In this document: positions 43,328 to 50,866 of the stretch, one piece after another | How the letters are laid out: the number at the start of each line of letters is the position of its first letter | How positions within the stretch are numbered: the first letter of the stretch is position 1 | The notes under the pieces: model-generated | What the model was told of the DNA's origin: nothing | The model's input: the letters and a program-made list of their open reading frames with translations, nothing else | Databases searched by the model: none | Made by a program: the position numbers and the translations under genes | Assembly: GCF_000725885.1 (NCBI RefSeq) | Contig: NZ_JODR01000011.1 | Coordinates: 62,001 to 126,000 of the forward strand | Length of the DNA stretch: 64,000 bases | Direction: 5' to 3' | From: Streptomyces albus subsp. albus | GTDB taxonomy: Bacteria > Actinomycetota > Actinomycetes > Streptomycetales > Streptomycetaceae

Positions 43328-43882
43328 TCAGGAGGAGGAGCCGGGCCTGTCGTCGTCCGGGCCGCTGCTTCCCCGGGTGCCGCTGTCCGGGGTGCTGCCG
43401 CCGTCGGGGCCGCCGTCGGGCCGGCGTGCCGGGCGCAGTTGTGCGCCGACCCGGCCCAGCGCGCGGGCGAGGACGTCGATCTCCTCGTCCTCCAGTGCGT
43501 CGATCAGTGCCGCGCGGACGGCCGTGACGTGGCCGGGAGCCGCGGCCCGCAGGGTGTCGCGTCCCTCGTCGGTGAGGACGGCGAGGACGCCGCGCACATC
43601 GGTGGGGCAGGAGCGGCGCCGCACCAGTCCCTGCTTCTCCAGCTGGCCGACCTGGTACGTCAGATTGCTCTTCGAGGTGAACAGCCCCTCGGCCAGCTCC
43701 GTCATACGGATCCGGCCGCCGGGTGCCTCCGCGAGCCGGACGAGGATCTCGTACTGGGGATGGGAGAGCCCCGCTTCCTCCTTCAGCTGCTGCTCCACGC
43801 GGCGCGAGACCCGGCTGGTCGCCTCAAGGAAGCCGTGCCATGCCGCCATCTCTCGCTCGTCGAGCCACCGGGTCTTCGCCAT
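43328..43882 (-). CDS. MarR family transcriptional regulator
   Basis: A 184-residue winged-helix regulator: LKEEAGLSHPQYEILVRLAEAPGGRIRMTELAEGLFTSKSNLTYQVGQLEKQGLVRRRSCPTDVRGVLAVLTDEGRD. The C terminus (residues 155-184) is a Gly/Ser/Pro/Asp tail. A leaderless promoter and a double operator precede it. It is divergent from the DoxX gene, which it probably represses along with itself. Confidence 0.92.
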   Translation of the reverse strand: MAKTRWLDEREMAAWHGFLEATSRVSRRVEQQLKEEAGLSHPQYEILVRLAEAPGGRIRMTELAEGLFTSKSNLTYQVGQLEKQGLVRRRSCPTDVRGVLAVLTDEGRDTLRAAAPGHVTAVRAALIDALEDEEIDVLARALGRVGAQLRPARRPDGGPDGGSTPDSGTRGSSGPDDDRPGSSS

Positions 43883-43888
43883 GTGGCC

Positions 43889-43894
43889 ATCCTA
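43889..43894 (-). promoter_or_regulatory. -10 element of leaderless marR-type transcript
   Basis: On the minus strand TAGGAT is followed by 6 bases (GGCCAC) and ATG 43882. It abuts the operator repeat. Confidence 0.6.
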
Positions 43895-43897
43895 GAG

Positions 43898-43957
43898 GTT
43901 GTTCAAATTCGAACTCAGTTGTTACGGTCGGTGGCCCGCAATTCGAATTTGAACAAC
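43898..43957. promoter_or_regulatory. Twin operator: perfect 16-bp inverted repeat between MarR and DoxX genes
   Basis: GTTGTTCAAATTCGAA (43898-43913) and its exact reverse complement (43942-43957) are separated by 28 bases. Each arm also contains a near-dyad TTCAAATTCGAA. The arms are the right size and AT content for MarR dimers, and the intervening DNA must hold one or both divergent promoters. Confidence 0.8.
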
Positions 43958-44012
43958 TCGACCGACCGTCGCGCGCCCGGTCCGCGCGCCCAGCAGCAGG
44001 AGGCCTGGCCCC

Positions 44013-44567
44013 ATGCCGTCCCCCCACCTCACCGAGACCGCGCCCACCCCGGCCGCCCACGCCGACGCGGGCCCCGCCGAACAGCGGGGACTCGACGTCG
44101 GACTGCTCGTGCTGCGCCTCGCGGTCGGGCTGACCGTCGCGGCGCACGGCTCCCAGAAACTGTTCGGCGCCTTCGGCGGCGGTGGCATCGACGGGACCGC
44201 CCAGTTCTTCGGCCAGGCCGGCTACCCCTCCCCGAAGGCCATGGCCGTCGTCGCCGGGCTCACCGAGACGCTGGGCGGACTCGGTCTCGCCCTCGGCCTG
44301 CTCGCCCCGCTCGCGGGCGCCGCGGTGTTCGGCACCATGCTCAACGCGCTCGCCGTCAAATGGGGCGGCGGCTTCTTCGCGCCCGCCGGCATCGAATACG
44401 AACTCCTGCTGGTGGTGGCCGCGATGGCGCTCACCCTCACCGGCCCCGGCCGGCTCGCGGCCGACTCGCTGCTCCCGCTGCCGCGACCGCACCGGCTCGC
44501 GCACGGCGCCGGCGCCCTGCTCCTCGGTGCCGTGCTCGCGGGCGTCGTCCTGCTGCTGCGGTCCTGA
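44013..44567 (+). CDS. DoxX family membrane protein
   Basis: A 184-residue protein with four hydrophobic helices. DVGLLVLRLAVGLTVAAHGSQKLFGAFGGGG and AMAVVAGLTETLGGLGLALGLLAPLAGAAVFGTMLNA are the DoxX pattern. Homologues are thiosulfate:quinone oxidoreductase subunits or redox-linked membrane proteins of unclear role. It is regulated by the divergent MarR-type protein, as the twin operator suggests. CAGGAGG lies 10 bases before ATG 44013. Confidence 0.92.
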   Translation: MPSPHLTETAPTPAAHADAGPAEQRGLDVGLLVLRLAVGLTVAAHGSQKLFGAFGGGGIDGTAQFFGQAGYPSPKAMAVVAGLTETLGGLGLALGLLAPLAGAAVFGTMLNALAVKWGGGFFAPAGIEYELLLVVAAMALTLTGPGRLAADSLLPLPRPHRLAHGAGALLLGAVLAGVVLLLRS

Positions 44568-44713
44568 CCCGGCCGGGTGAGGCGGCGGCACCTGTGTGGC
44601 ACAGGGAACAATCGGCGTCTTTTCTTCGTTGTTGACTCTGCACTAGCGTGCTGTTTTTACTAACGCATTACGCTGGACTGCGAGGCCGCGCCGTGTGGCC
44701 ATGGAGGAGTGAG

Positions 44714-45574
44714 ATGAGGAGCAGTAACCCGGTCTTCTCGCGACGGGGTTTCAGCCGCGCAGGCGGCTACGCCGGCTTCAACGCACAGCAGCAGCCGCCG
44801 CAGGCCGGGAACCCCTACGCGACGAATCCGTACGCCCAGCAGGCCAACCCCTATGCCGCCCCGCAGCCGCAGGCACCCGGTCAGCCGTACGCGCCGCCGG
44901 CGGCCCCGCCGTCCGCCGGACGGATGACGATGGACGACGTGGTCGCCCGTACGGGTATGACCCTCGGCCTCGTCGTCGTCGCCGCCGCGGTGTCCTGGAT
45001 CACCGGACTGTCGCTCGGCCTCGCCGTCGGCGCGGGCCTGGTGGCGATGGTGCTGGGGTTCGTGCAGTCGTTCAAGCGCAAGCCGTCGCCCGCGCTGATC
45101 CTCGCGTACGCCGCCTTCGAAGGTCTCTTCCTCGGTGCGCTGAGCAACTACGTCAACCAGTGGGTCAACGGCGCCGCCATGCAGGCCGTGCTGGGGACGA
45201 TGGCGGTCTTCACCGCCGTGCTGGTGCTCTACAAGACCCGCATCATCCGCGTCACCCAGCGGTTCTACCGCTTCGTGATGGCCGCGGCCATCGGCTTCGT
45301 CCTGCTGATGGCGGTCAACCTGCTGTTCGCCGTCTTCGGCGGCGGTGACGGCCTCGGCTTCCGCAGCGGCGGCCTGGGCATCCTCTTCGGCGTCATCGGC
45401 GTCGTGCTGGGTGCGCTGTTCCTCGCGCTGGACTTCAAGCAGGTCGAGGACGGCATCGCCTACGGCGCCCCCAAGGAGGAGGCGTGGCTGTCGGCCTTCG
45501 GGCTGACGCTGACCCTGGTGTGGATCTACCTGGAGTTCCTGCGCCTGGTGGCCATTCTCCAGGGCGACAACTGA
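44714..45574 (+). CDS. Bax inhibitor-1/YccA family membrane protein
   Basis: A 286-residue protein. An N-terminal Pro/Gln/Tyr-rich tail (about 65 residues, NPYA repeats) is followed by seven hydrophobic segments beginning RTGMTLGLVVVAAAVSWITGLSLGLAVG. It belongs to the actinobacterial clade with the tail and the C-terminal segment DFKQVEDGIAYGAPKEEAWLSAFGLTLTLVWIYLEFLRLVAIL. Bacterial members are calcium-leak or protease-interacting proteins. GGAGGAG lies 5 bases before ATG 44714. TTGACT at about 44632 may be a -35. Confidence 0.93.
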   Translation: MRSSNPVFSRRGFSRAGGYAGFNAQQQPPQAGNPYATNPYAQQANPYAAPQPQAPGQPYAPPAAPPSAGRMTMDDVVARTGMTLGLVVVAAAVSWITGLSLGLAVGAGLVAMVLGFVQSFKRKPSPALILAYAAFEGLFLGALSNYVNQWVNGAAMQAVLGTMAVFTAVLVLYKTRIIRVTQRFYRFVMAAAIGFVLLMAVNLLFAVFGGGDGLGFRSGGLGILFGVIGVVLGALFLALDFKQVEDGIAYGAPKEEAWLSAFGLTLTLVWIYLEFLRLVAILQGDN

Positions 45575-45662
45575 CGACCGGCCGTCGTCCGGCGCACCCC
45601 ACCGGGCGCGCCGGGCCGGCCGCCGGCCAGGAAGAGCGCGCACAGCACTCGGATACGCGAAA

Positions 45663-45699
45663 AGGGCCCCGGAAGGTGTTGTTCACCTCCCGGGGCCCT
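45663..45699. terminator. Terminator hairpin after the YccA-like gene
   Basis: AGGGCCCCGG-A-AGGTG pairs with CACCT-C-CCGGGGCCCT (one mismatch), loop TTGTT. It lies between two convergent genes and probably serves both. Confidence 0.85.
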
Positions 45700-45802
45700 G
45701 CGCTGTGCCGGGGTGGCCTGCGCTGTGCCGTAGTGGTTCCGCCCCTCCTGGGGTGTCCTCAACGTCTTCGCATCGTGGTCCCGAACGCCACGTCGGCCGG
45801 GC

Positions 45803-46030
45803 CTAGCGGTGGCGCGCCGCGCGCCGCAGATCGTGCTCGTGGATGATCGCCTTTGCGTGCCCGTAGGCGAGGTTGTGGGCTCCGCGCAGCCAGCTCACCT
45901 TCTCCTCGAAGCGCAGGAGAGCGGGGCCTTCGTCCACGGTGCGCAGCCAGTCGGAGATCTCGCGGCCGGTGCACTGCGGGATGCGGGACAGCATGTTCCG
46001 GTGGGTCTCTTGGGAGAAGACTTGGGACAT
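45803..46030 (-). CDS. DUF4287-like small protein
   Basis: A 75-residue basic protein: SQVFSQETHRNMLSRIPQCTGREISDWLRTVDEGPALLRFEEKVSWLRGAHNLAYGHAKAIIHEHDLRRAAR. This matches small DUF4287-type proteins with a conserved His/Arg-rich end. GGAGG lies 6 bases before ATG 46030. Function is unknown; it may bind nucleic acid. Confidence 0.85.
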   Translation of the reverse strand: MSQVFSQETHRNMLSRIPQCTGREISDWLRTVDEGPALLRFEEKVSWLRGAHNLAYGHAKAIIHEHDLRRAARHR

Positions 46031-46134
46031 CGGCGCCTCCGGACGCTCGTGCAACGAGTCCTTGACGCCACGTTGCCTGAGTGTTGGGGCATTGGCAACA
46101 GTGCGGTAACGCCCGGCCCGCACGGCCGGCCGGA

Positions 46135-46140
46135 TAGGGT
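46135..46140 (+). promoter_or_regulatory. -10 element of a leaderless transcript
   Basis: TAGGGT, then 6 bases (GACCGG), then GTG 46147. No ribosome-binding site is present. Confidence 0.55.
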
Positions 46141-46146
46141 GACCGG

Positions 46147-46485
46147 GTGCCGCACGTTGACACCCGACCCCTGACCGCCGCCGTCGAGCGGCTCGCCGAC
46201 CGGTTGCGGGCCATGCCGCAGAGCACCCTGCGCCGCTCGGCCGCGGCCCACGGGCTCGCCCTGGCCCGCGAGTTGGCCGTGCTGGCGCAGCGCCTGGAGT
46301 TCCCCGGCCGGCAGCCCCGGACGATGCCCGACGCCGGGATCTTCGCCGTGGGCGACCAACTCGCCGTCGCCGGGCACGATCTGACCGCCGCCTTGGAGGC
46401 GGCACCGCCCAAGACCGCCGAACCCGTGCTGCGCGAGGCGACGGAGGCGGTCCGGGCCGCGACGGCAGCGGTCAGCGCGGCGTGA
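46147..46485 (+). CDS. Small helical protein of unknown function
   Basis: A 112-residue mainly helical protein (LTAAVERLADRLRAMPQSTLRRSAAAHGLALARELAVLAQRLEFP, then IFAVGDQLAVAGHDLTAALEAA). No family is recognised, though the pattern is a coherent four-helix-like bundle and codon use is typical. The leaderless promoter supports GTG 46147 as start. It is divergent from the DUF4287-like gene. Confidence 0.7.
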   Translation: MPHVDTRPLTAAVERLADRLRAMPQSTLRRSAAAHGLALARELAVLAQRLEFPGRQPRTMPDAGIFAVGDQLAVAGHDLTAALEAAPPKTAEPVLREATEAVRAATAAVSAA

Positions 46486-46550
46486 GGGTGGCGGTCGGCG
46501 GGGTGTGACGGCAGCGGCCAGGCGCGCGGCCGTGGCCGTGACCGTGACCG

Positions 46551-47702
46551 TCAGAGGGGTGTGATGACCCGGTCGGCCAGCAGGTAGGCCGTACTGCCGT
46601 CCGGGTAGCCGAAGGTGAGCGCGTAGGAGCCGGCGATGCCGGAGCCGCCCATCAGCACCGGGGCCTCACCCCGGCGCACGGCGTCGGCCAGCGCTTCGCT
46701 GGTGGCGCGGTGCCCCGGCGAGAGGCAGACCGTCGTACCGTCCTCGAACACGTACAGGTCGAGCGTGCCCAGCGGACCAGGCCTCACGTCGGCCAGCGGC
46801 ACCTGTGCGTCCGCCAGACCGGCGAGCCGCTCGATGGTGCGCTCGTGGTAGGTGACGGTCGGCGCGGGGGAGGGCGCCGCGCCGGGCACGACCGGCTCCC
46901 CGTTGAGGTTGTAGTCGGGCTGGGAGGGGTGGCGGCGGCGGGCCGCCGCCAGGTCCGGAGGCTCCTCCTCGGCCGCGGCACCGGACCGCTCGCCACGGCC
47001 CGCGCCGGACGCATCGTCCTGCGAGCCGTCACGCAGGGTGCGGGACGCCGGGTCGGCTTCCGGACGCTGCGGGAGGTTCTCGTCCACGTCCACCTCCAGG
47101 CTGCCGTCCATCGGCGGAAGACCGCCGGGGCCGGTGTGCTCGTCCCAGGCGGTCCCGGCGTCCGGGTTGCGGTCCCCGTCCTCGGGGCCGGGCTGGCGCG
47201 GGATGAACAGTTCGCCCGCCACCGGGCCGGAGCCCGGCAGCGCGTCCGTCTCCGCGGCCGGTCCGGCGGCGTCCGCGGCCCGGGCGCAGTCGAGGAAGTG
47301 GTCACTCAGGTCGCCCGGGGCGATCTCGGCGATCTCGTACTCGGTGCCGTGGCCGGCCAGCAGCCCGCCGGAGCCGGGGGCCGCGTCCCGCGCCTCCTGG
47401 GCGGCCCAGAAGGCACGTGCCTCGGCCAGTTCGCGCTCCCGCTCGTCGGCCAGCGCGGCGGCGACGGCGGCGCGGATCTGCCGGGCGAAGGCGCTGTCGG
47501 CCTCCTCGTCCCCTCCCGGTGCGGCCTTCGCGGCCGTCCGGGCGGGCGGTACCGTGCCGGTGCCCTCCGCCTCGGCCGGCGCCAGCTGTGCACGCAGCGC
47601 CGTCAGCTGCCGGCGCAGCCCGCGCGCCGTGTGCAGTGCCGCACCGCCCAACGCGGTGGCCACGGCCGCCGCGCACAGCAGGATGAGGGATATGGCGCTC
47701 AC
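46551..47702 (-). CDS. Membrane-anchored protein of unknown function
   Basis: A 383-residue protein with one N-terminal hydrophobic helix (AISLILLCAAAVATALGGAAL), a charged coiled-coil-prone region (residues 25-110), a long acidic linker and a C-terminal globular region (residues about 285-383, VTYHERTIERLAGLADAQVPLADV ... YALTFGYPDGSTAYLLADRVI). No family is recognised. GTG 47702 has GGGAG 8 bases upstream. It is likely cytosolic with a membrane tether. Confidence 0.75.
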   Translation of the reverse strand: MSAISLILLCAAAVATALGGAALHTARGLRRQLTALRAQLAPAEAEGTGTVPPARTAAKAAPGGDEEADSAFARQIRAAVAAALADERERELAEARAFWAAQEARDAAPGSGGLLAGHGTEYEIAEIAPGDLSDHFLDCARAADAAGPAAETDALPGSGPVAGELFIPRQPGPEDGDRNPDAGTAWDEHTGPGGLPPMDGSLEVDVDENLPQRPEADPASRTLRDGSQDDASGAGRGERSGAAAEEEPPDLAAARRRHPSQPDYNLNGEPVVPGAAPSPAPTVTYHERTIERLAGLADAQVPLADVRPGPLGTLDLYVFEDGTTVCLSPGHRATSEALADAVRRGEAPVLMGGSGIAGSYALTFGYPDGSTAYLLADRVITPL

Positions 47703-47890
47703 TGACTTGACTCCCGGTTCCGGTTCGATCCCCCCGACGCGGTCCCCCCGGTCGTTGTCCCTGAATTCCTACAGCAGCGCTGCGGGGAAGGAAGTCCAAG
47801 GTTCTCCGACCGTAGTGCAAATCCCGGCGAAAGGGACAGGCCATGAGTCGGGCCGCGCTCGACCGCACCGCTGTGACCTGCGGCAATGCC

Positions 47891-47929
47891 GCGCCCCCAG
47901 GGTGTATATCACATCCTGGGGGCGCTTTT
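47891..47929 (+). terminator. Intrinsic terminator with T-run (plus strand)
   Basis: GCGCCCCCAGG pairs with CCTGGGGGCGC around a 13-base loop and is followed by TTTTGTC on the plus strand. No plus-strand gene lies upstream within 1.4 kb, so it may end an unannotated small RNA, or serve the thiolase on the minus strand as a plain hairpin. Confidence 0.7.
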
Positions 47930-47959
47930 GTCTCATCGGCGTATAGGCGGTTCGAACGA

Positions 47960-49180
47960 TCAGCTGAGCCGTTCCAGCACCATCGCCATGCCCTGGCCGC
48001 CGCCGACGCACATCGTCTCCAGTCCGAACTGCTTGTCGTGCCACTGGAGCGAGTTGAGCAGCGTGGTGGTGATGCGGGCCCCGGTCATCCCGAAGGGGTG
48101 ACCCACGGCGATGGCCCCACCGTTGACGTTCAGCCGGTCCAGGTCGATGCCCAGGTCCTGGTAGGAGGGGATGACCTGCGCCGCGAACGCCTCGTTGATC
48201 TCCACCAGGTCGATGTCGCCGATCGACATGCCCGCGCGGGCCAGCGCCTGCTTGCTGGCCTCCACCGGGCCGTACCCCATGATCTCGGGGGAGAGCGCCG
48301 AGACACCGGTGGAGACGATCCGCGCCAGCGGGGTGACGCCCAGCTCACGCGCCTTGGTGTCGGACATGATCACGAGTGCCGCGGCGCCGTCGTTGAGCGG
48401 GCAGCAGTTACCCGCGGTGACCAGGCCGTCCGGGCGGAAAACGGGCTTGAGCGCCTCCACCCCTTCGAGGGTGACGCCCGGCCGCGGGCCGTCGTCCTTG
48501 CTGACGACGGTACCGTCCGGCGTCGTGACGGGGGTGATCTCGCGCTCCCAGAAGCCGTCGGCGATGGCCTTCTCCGCCAGGTTCTGCGAGCGCACGCCGA
48601 ACTCGTCCATCTCGCGGCGGGTGACGCCCTTGTGCCGGGCGAGGTTCTCGGCGGTCTGGCCCATCGCGATGTAGATGTCCGGCAGCCGGCCGTCCTCGCG
48701 CGGGTCGCTCCAGCCCTCGCCGCCCTTCTCCGCGCGGGCCGCGGTACGGGCCTCGGCGTCGGCGAAGACCGGGTTGTGGGTGTCGGGCAGCCCGTCGGAG
48801 GTGCCCTTGACCGAGCGGGAGACCATCTCGACACCCGCGGAGACGAACACGTCGCCCTCACCGGCCTTGATCGCGTGCAGCGCCATCCGGGTCGTCTGGA
48901 GGGACGAGGAGCAGTAGCGGGTGATGGTGCAGCCCGGCAGGTGGTCCATGCCCATCTGCACGGCGACCACCCGGCCCAGGTTGTGGCCCTGCTCGCCGCC
49001 GGGCAGTCCGCAGCCCAGCATCAGGTCGTCGATGTCGGCCGGGTCCAGTTCCGGCACCTTGGCCAGGGCCGCCTTGACGATCTCGGCCGTCAGGTCGTCG
49101 GGGCGCAGGTCCTTCAGGGAGCCCTTGAAGGCACGGCCGATGGGGGAGCGGGCGGCGGAGACGATCACTGCTTCGGGCAT
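47960..49180 (-). CDS. Acetyl-CoA C-acetyltransferase (thiolase)
   Basis: A 406-residue thiolase. PEAVIVSAARSPIGRAFKGSL opens the protein, the acyl-enzyme Cys is in TITRYCSSSLQTTRMALHAI, and the C-terminal catalytic motifs are EINEAFAAQ, NVNGGAIAVGHPFGMTGAR and CVGGGQGMAMVLE. It condenses or cleaves acetoacetyl-CoA or 3-ketoacyl-CoA in fatty acid metabolism. AGGAG lies 5 bases before ATG 49180; an in-frame start upstream at 49246 gives a non-homologous extension. Confidence 0.96.
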   Translation of the reverse strand: MPEAVIVSAARSPIGRAFKGSLKDLRPDDLTAEIVKAALAKVPELDPADIDDLMLGCGLPGGEQGHNLGRVVAVQMGMDHLPGCTITRYCSSSLQTTRMALHAIKAGEGDVFVSAGVEMVSRSVKGTSDGLPDTHNPVFADAEARTAARAEKGGEGWSDPREDGRLPDIYIAMGQTAENLARHKGVTRREMDEFGVRSQNLAEKAIADGFWEREITPVTTPDGTVVSKDDGPRPGVTLEGVEALKPVFRPDGLVTAGNCCPLNDGAAALVIMSDTKARELGVTPLARIVSTGVSALSPEIMGYGPVEASKQALARAGMSIGDIDLVEINEAFAAQVIPSYQDLGIDLDRLNVNGGAIAVGHPFGMTGARITTTLLNSLQWHDKQFGLETMCVGGGQGMAMVLERLS

Positions 49181-49441
49181 CTGGGCTCCTGGGGGTCGGC
49201 GGGTGGCGGTGGACAGCGGTACGACGGCTCCGGGCGGCTGCGGCACAAGCTCCTCGGCTCGCCGCGGCAGCCGTTCCGCGCCGTACGCAGCGGAAGCTAC
49301 CCGCCCGTAGGGTCCGGGTCACGGCCCGCACGGTGTGATGCGGACCTCTTCCCGCTGATTCCCACGGTTCGCTGCCACCGGCCCGGTGGTCAAGGCGCCG
49401 GTCCGCCCACCGGATGCGGCTCCCGTCCGGCCGGGAGGCGG

Positions 49442-49560
49442 CACCTGCGTTCCCGGCCCGGAGACGTTCACCTTGCGTGCCCGGTCCGGGTGCGTCACCT
49501 GCGTTCGGGTCCGGAGACGTTCACCTTGCGTGCCCGGCCTGGAGGCGTCACCTGCGTTCG
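49442..49560. repeat. 53-54-bp direct repeat at the end of the SGNH gene
   Basis: CACCTGCGTTC starts at 49442, 49496 and 49549, and the intervening text (CCGGAGACGTTCACCTTGCG) is conserved, giving two full and one partial copy. The last copy covers the stop codon of the SGNH hydrolase gene. The remainder of the 49181-49547 gap holds no gene. Confidence 0.85.
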
Positions 49561-50585
49561 GCCTCACGTTCGTGCTGCGGGGTGGCCTCCTCCGGGGGCG
49601 GCAGCCGGCGGCGGCGCCGGTGTTTGAGCAGCGCCCACGGGCCGCGCATCCCGGTGACCTCCGTACCGCCCTCGGCCGCCGCCTCCGCCGCGGCCCGCGC
49701 GACCGGCAGCACGCCCTCCCGGCGACGGCTGTCGGGCCGCTCGTCCTCGGTGGGCCACAGCCCGAGGGCCGCGCACAGGGTCGGCAGCACCGCCATCGCC
49801 GCCGTCGCATAGCCCTCGGCGGACGGGTGGTAGTTGTCCGGGCCGAACAGTTCGCGCGGGTTCGCGGAGAACTCGGGGCCGAGCAGATCGCCCAGCGACA
49901 CCGTACGGCCGCCCTCCTCCACCACGGCGATGGTCTGCGCCGCGGCCAGCTGACGCGACAGCCGCCGCGCGATCCAACGCAACGGCTGTCCCACGGGCTC
50001 GACGCTGCCCAGGTCGGGGCAGGTGCCGACGACCACTTCGCAGCCCGCCGTGCGCAGCCGCGCCACCGCGTCCGACAGATAGCGGACCGAGCGCGCCGGG
50101 GGCATACGGTGCGTGACGTCATTGGCGCCGATCATGATGACGCACACGTCCGGCGCCTCGGACAGCTCCCGCTCGCTCAGCAACAGGGTGACCTGCCGCT
50201 CCAGATCGTCCGACATGGCCCCCGAAAGAGCGACATTGCGCAGTTCCACGGGGCGTTCGGCGACGGCCGCCAGCGCGGATGCCAGCAGGGCGCCGGGCGT
50301 CTGGCGGGGCCGGTGCACGCCCTGCCCCGCCGCTGTGGAGTCGCCCAGGAAGGCGAGCCGCAGCGGACGTCCCGGGTACAGCCTGCCGAAGGCGCTGCCG
50401 TACAGACCGTCAGCCTTGGGCGGCTCGTCCTCCGAGCCGCCGATGTGACGTTTCGCCATCTGGAGTTCGGTGAAGAGCAGCCCGACGGCCGCTCCGCCGA
50501 CAAGGCCGAGCCCACCACCTCCGTAGGCCGCTGCGGTAGCGATCCGTCGGGCCACTCTGGCGCTCGACGCCTTCGACATCGGCAT
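49548..50585 (-). CDS. SGNH/GDSL hydrolase, membrane-anchored
   Basis: A 345-residue protein. A hydrophobic N-terminal segment (residues about 16-40, TAAAYGGGGLGLVGGAAVGLLF) suggests an anchor. The hydrolase motifs are LRLAFLGDSTAAGQGVHR (block I Ser), VIMIGANDVTH (block III GxND) and GPDNYHPSAEGY (block V DxxH). It would be an esterase/lipase acting at or outside the membrane. The C-terminal 60 residues are charged and repetitive. ATG 50579 is an alternative start. Confidence 0.9.
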   Translation of the reverse strand: MPMSKASSARVARRIATAAAYGGGGLGLVGGAAVGLLFTELQMAKRHIGGSEDEPPKADGLYGSAFGRLYPGRPLRLAFLGDSTAAGQGVHRPRQTPGALLASALAAVAERPVELRNVALSGAMSDDLERQVTLLLSERELSEAPDVCVIMIGANDVTHRMPPARSVRYLSDAVARLRTAGCEVVVGTCPDLGSVEPVGQPLRWIARRLSRQLAAAQTIAVVEEGGRTVSLGDLLGPEFSANPRELFGPDNYHPSAEGYATAAMAVLPTLCAALGLWPTEDERPDSRRREGVLPVARAAAEAAAEGGTEVTGMRGPWALLKHRRRRRLPPPEEATPQHEREAERR

Positions 50586-50711
50586 TGTGCTCTTCCGCCT
50601 CCCGGGATGTTCGTGCTGGGGTGGATGGGTTGGATGGGGTGCGTGTGCCGGTTGGATGGGGTGCGTGGGTCATCCAGGTTCCGTTCTGCGGTCACGGGGA
50701 GTGGTGAACTC

Positions 50712-50738
50712 CGCCTCGCGCGCCGGGGCTCGAACCCC
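50712..50738. other. tRNA T-arm-like sequence upstream of the CBS-like gene
   Basis: GGGGCTCGAACCCC (50725-50738) is a perfect T-stem/loop motif on the minus strand (GGGG-TTCGAGC-CCC), flanked by GCGCGCC. No D-arm or anticodon arm accompanies it, so it is not a complete tRNA; it could be a tRNA remnant or an old attachment-site core. Confidence 0.4.
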
Positions 50739-50866
50739 TTATGACTGTGTTGCCCGGTGCGGACCATGCTGCAACGCGCCCCCCGGGTGCGCGTGTTGCC
50801 CAATATGGTGTCGGCACGGGCCGGCGACCCCGCGGCCCGCGACCCCGACTACGCGCGGAGACCACG

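Noticed and set aside
50701..50760. A complete tRNA gene on the minus strand
   Set aside because: Only a T-arm motif is present; no acceptor, D or anticodon stem could be folded.
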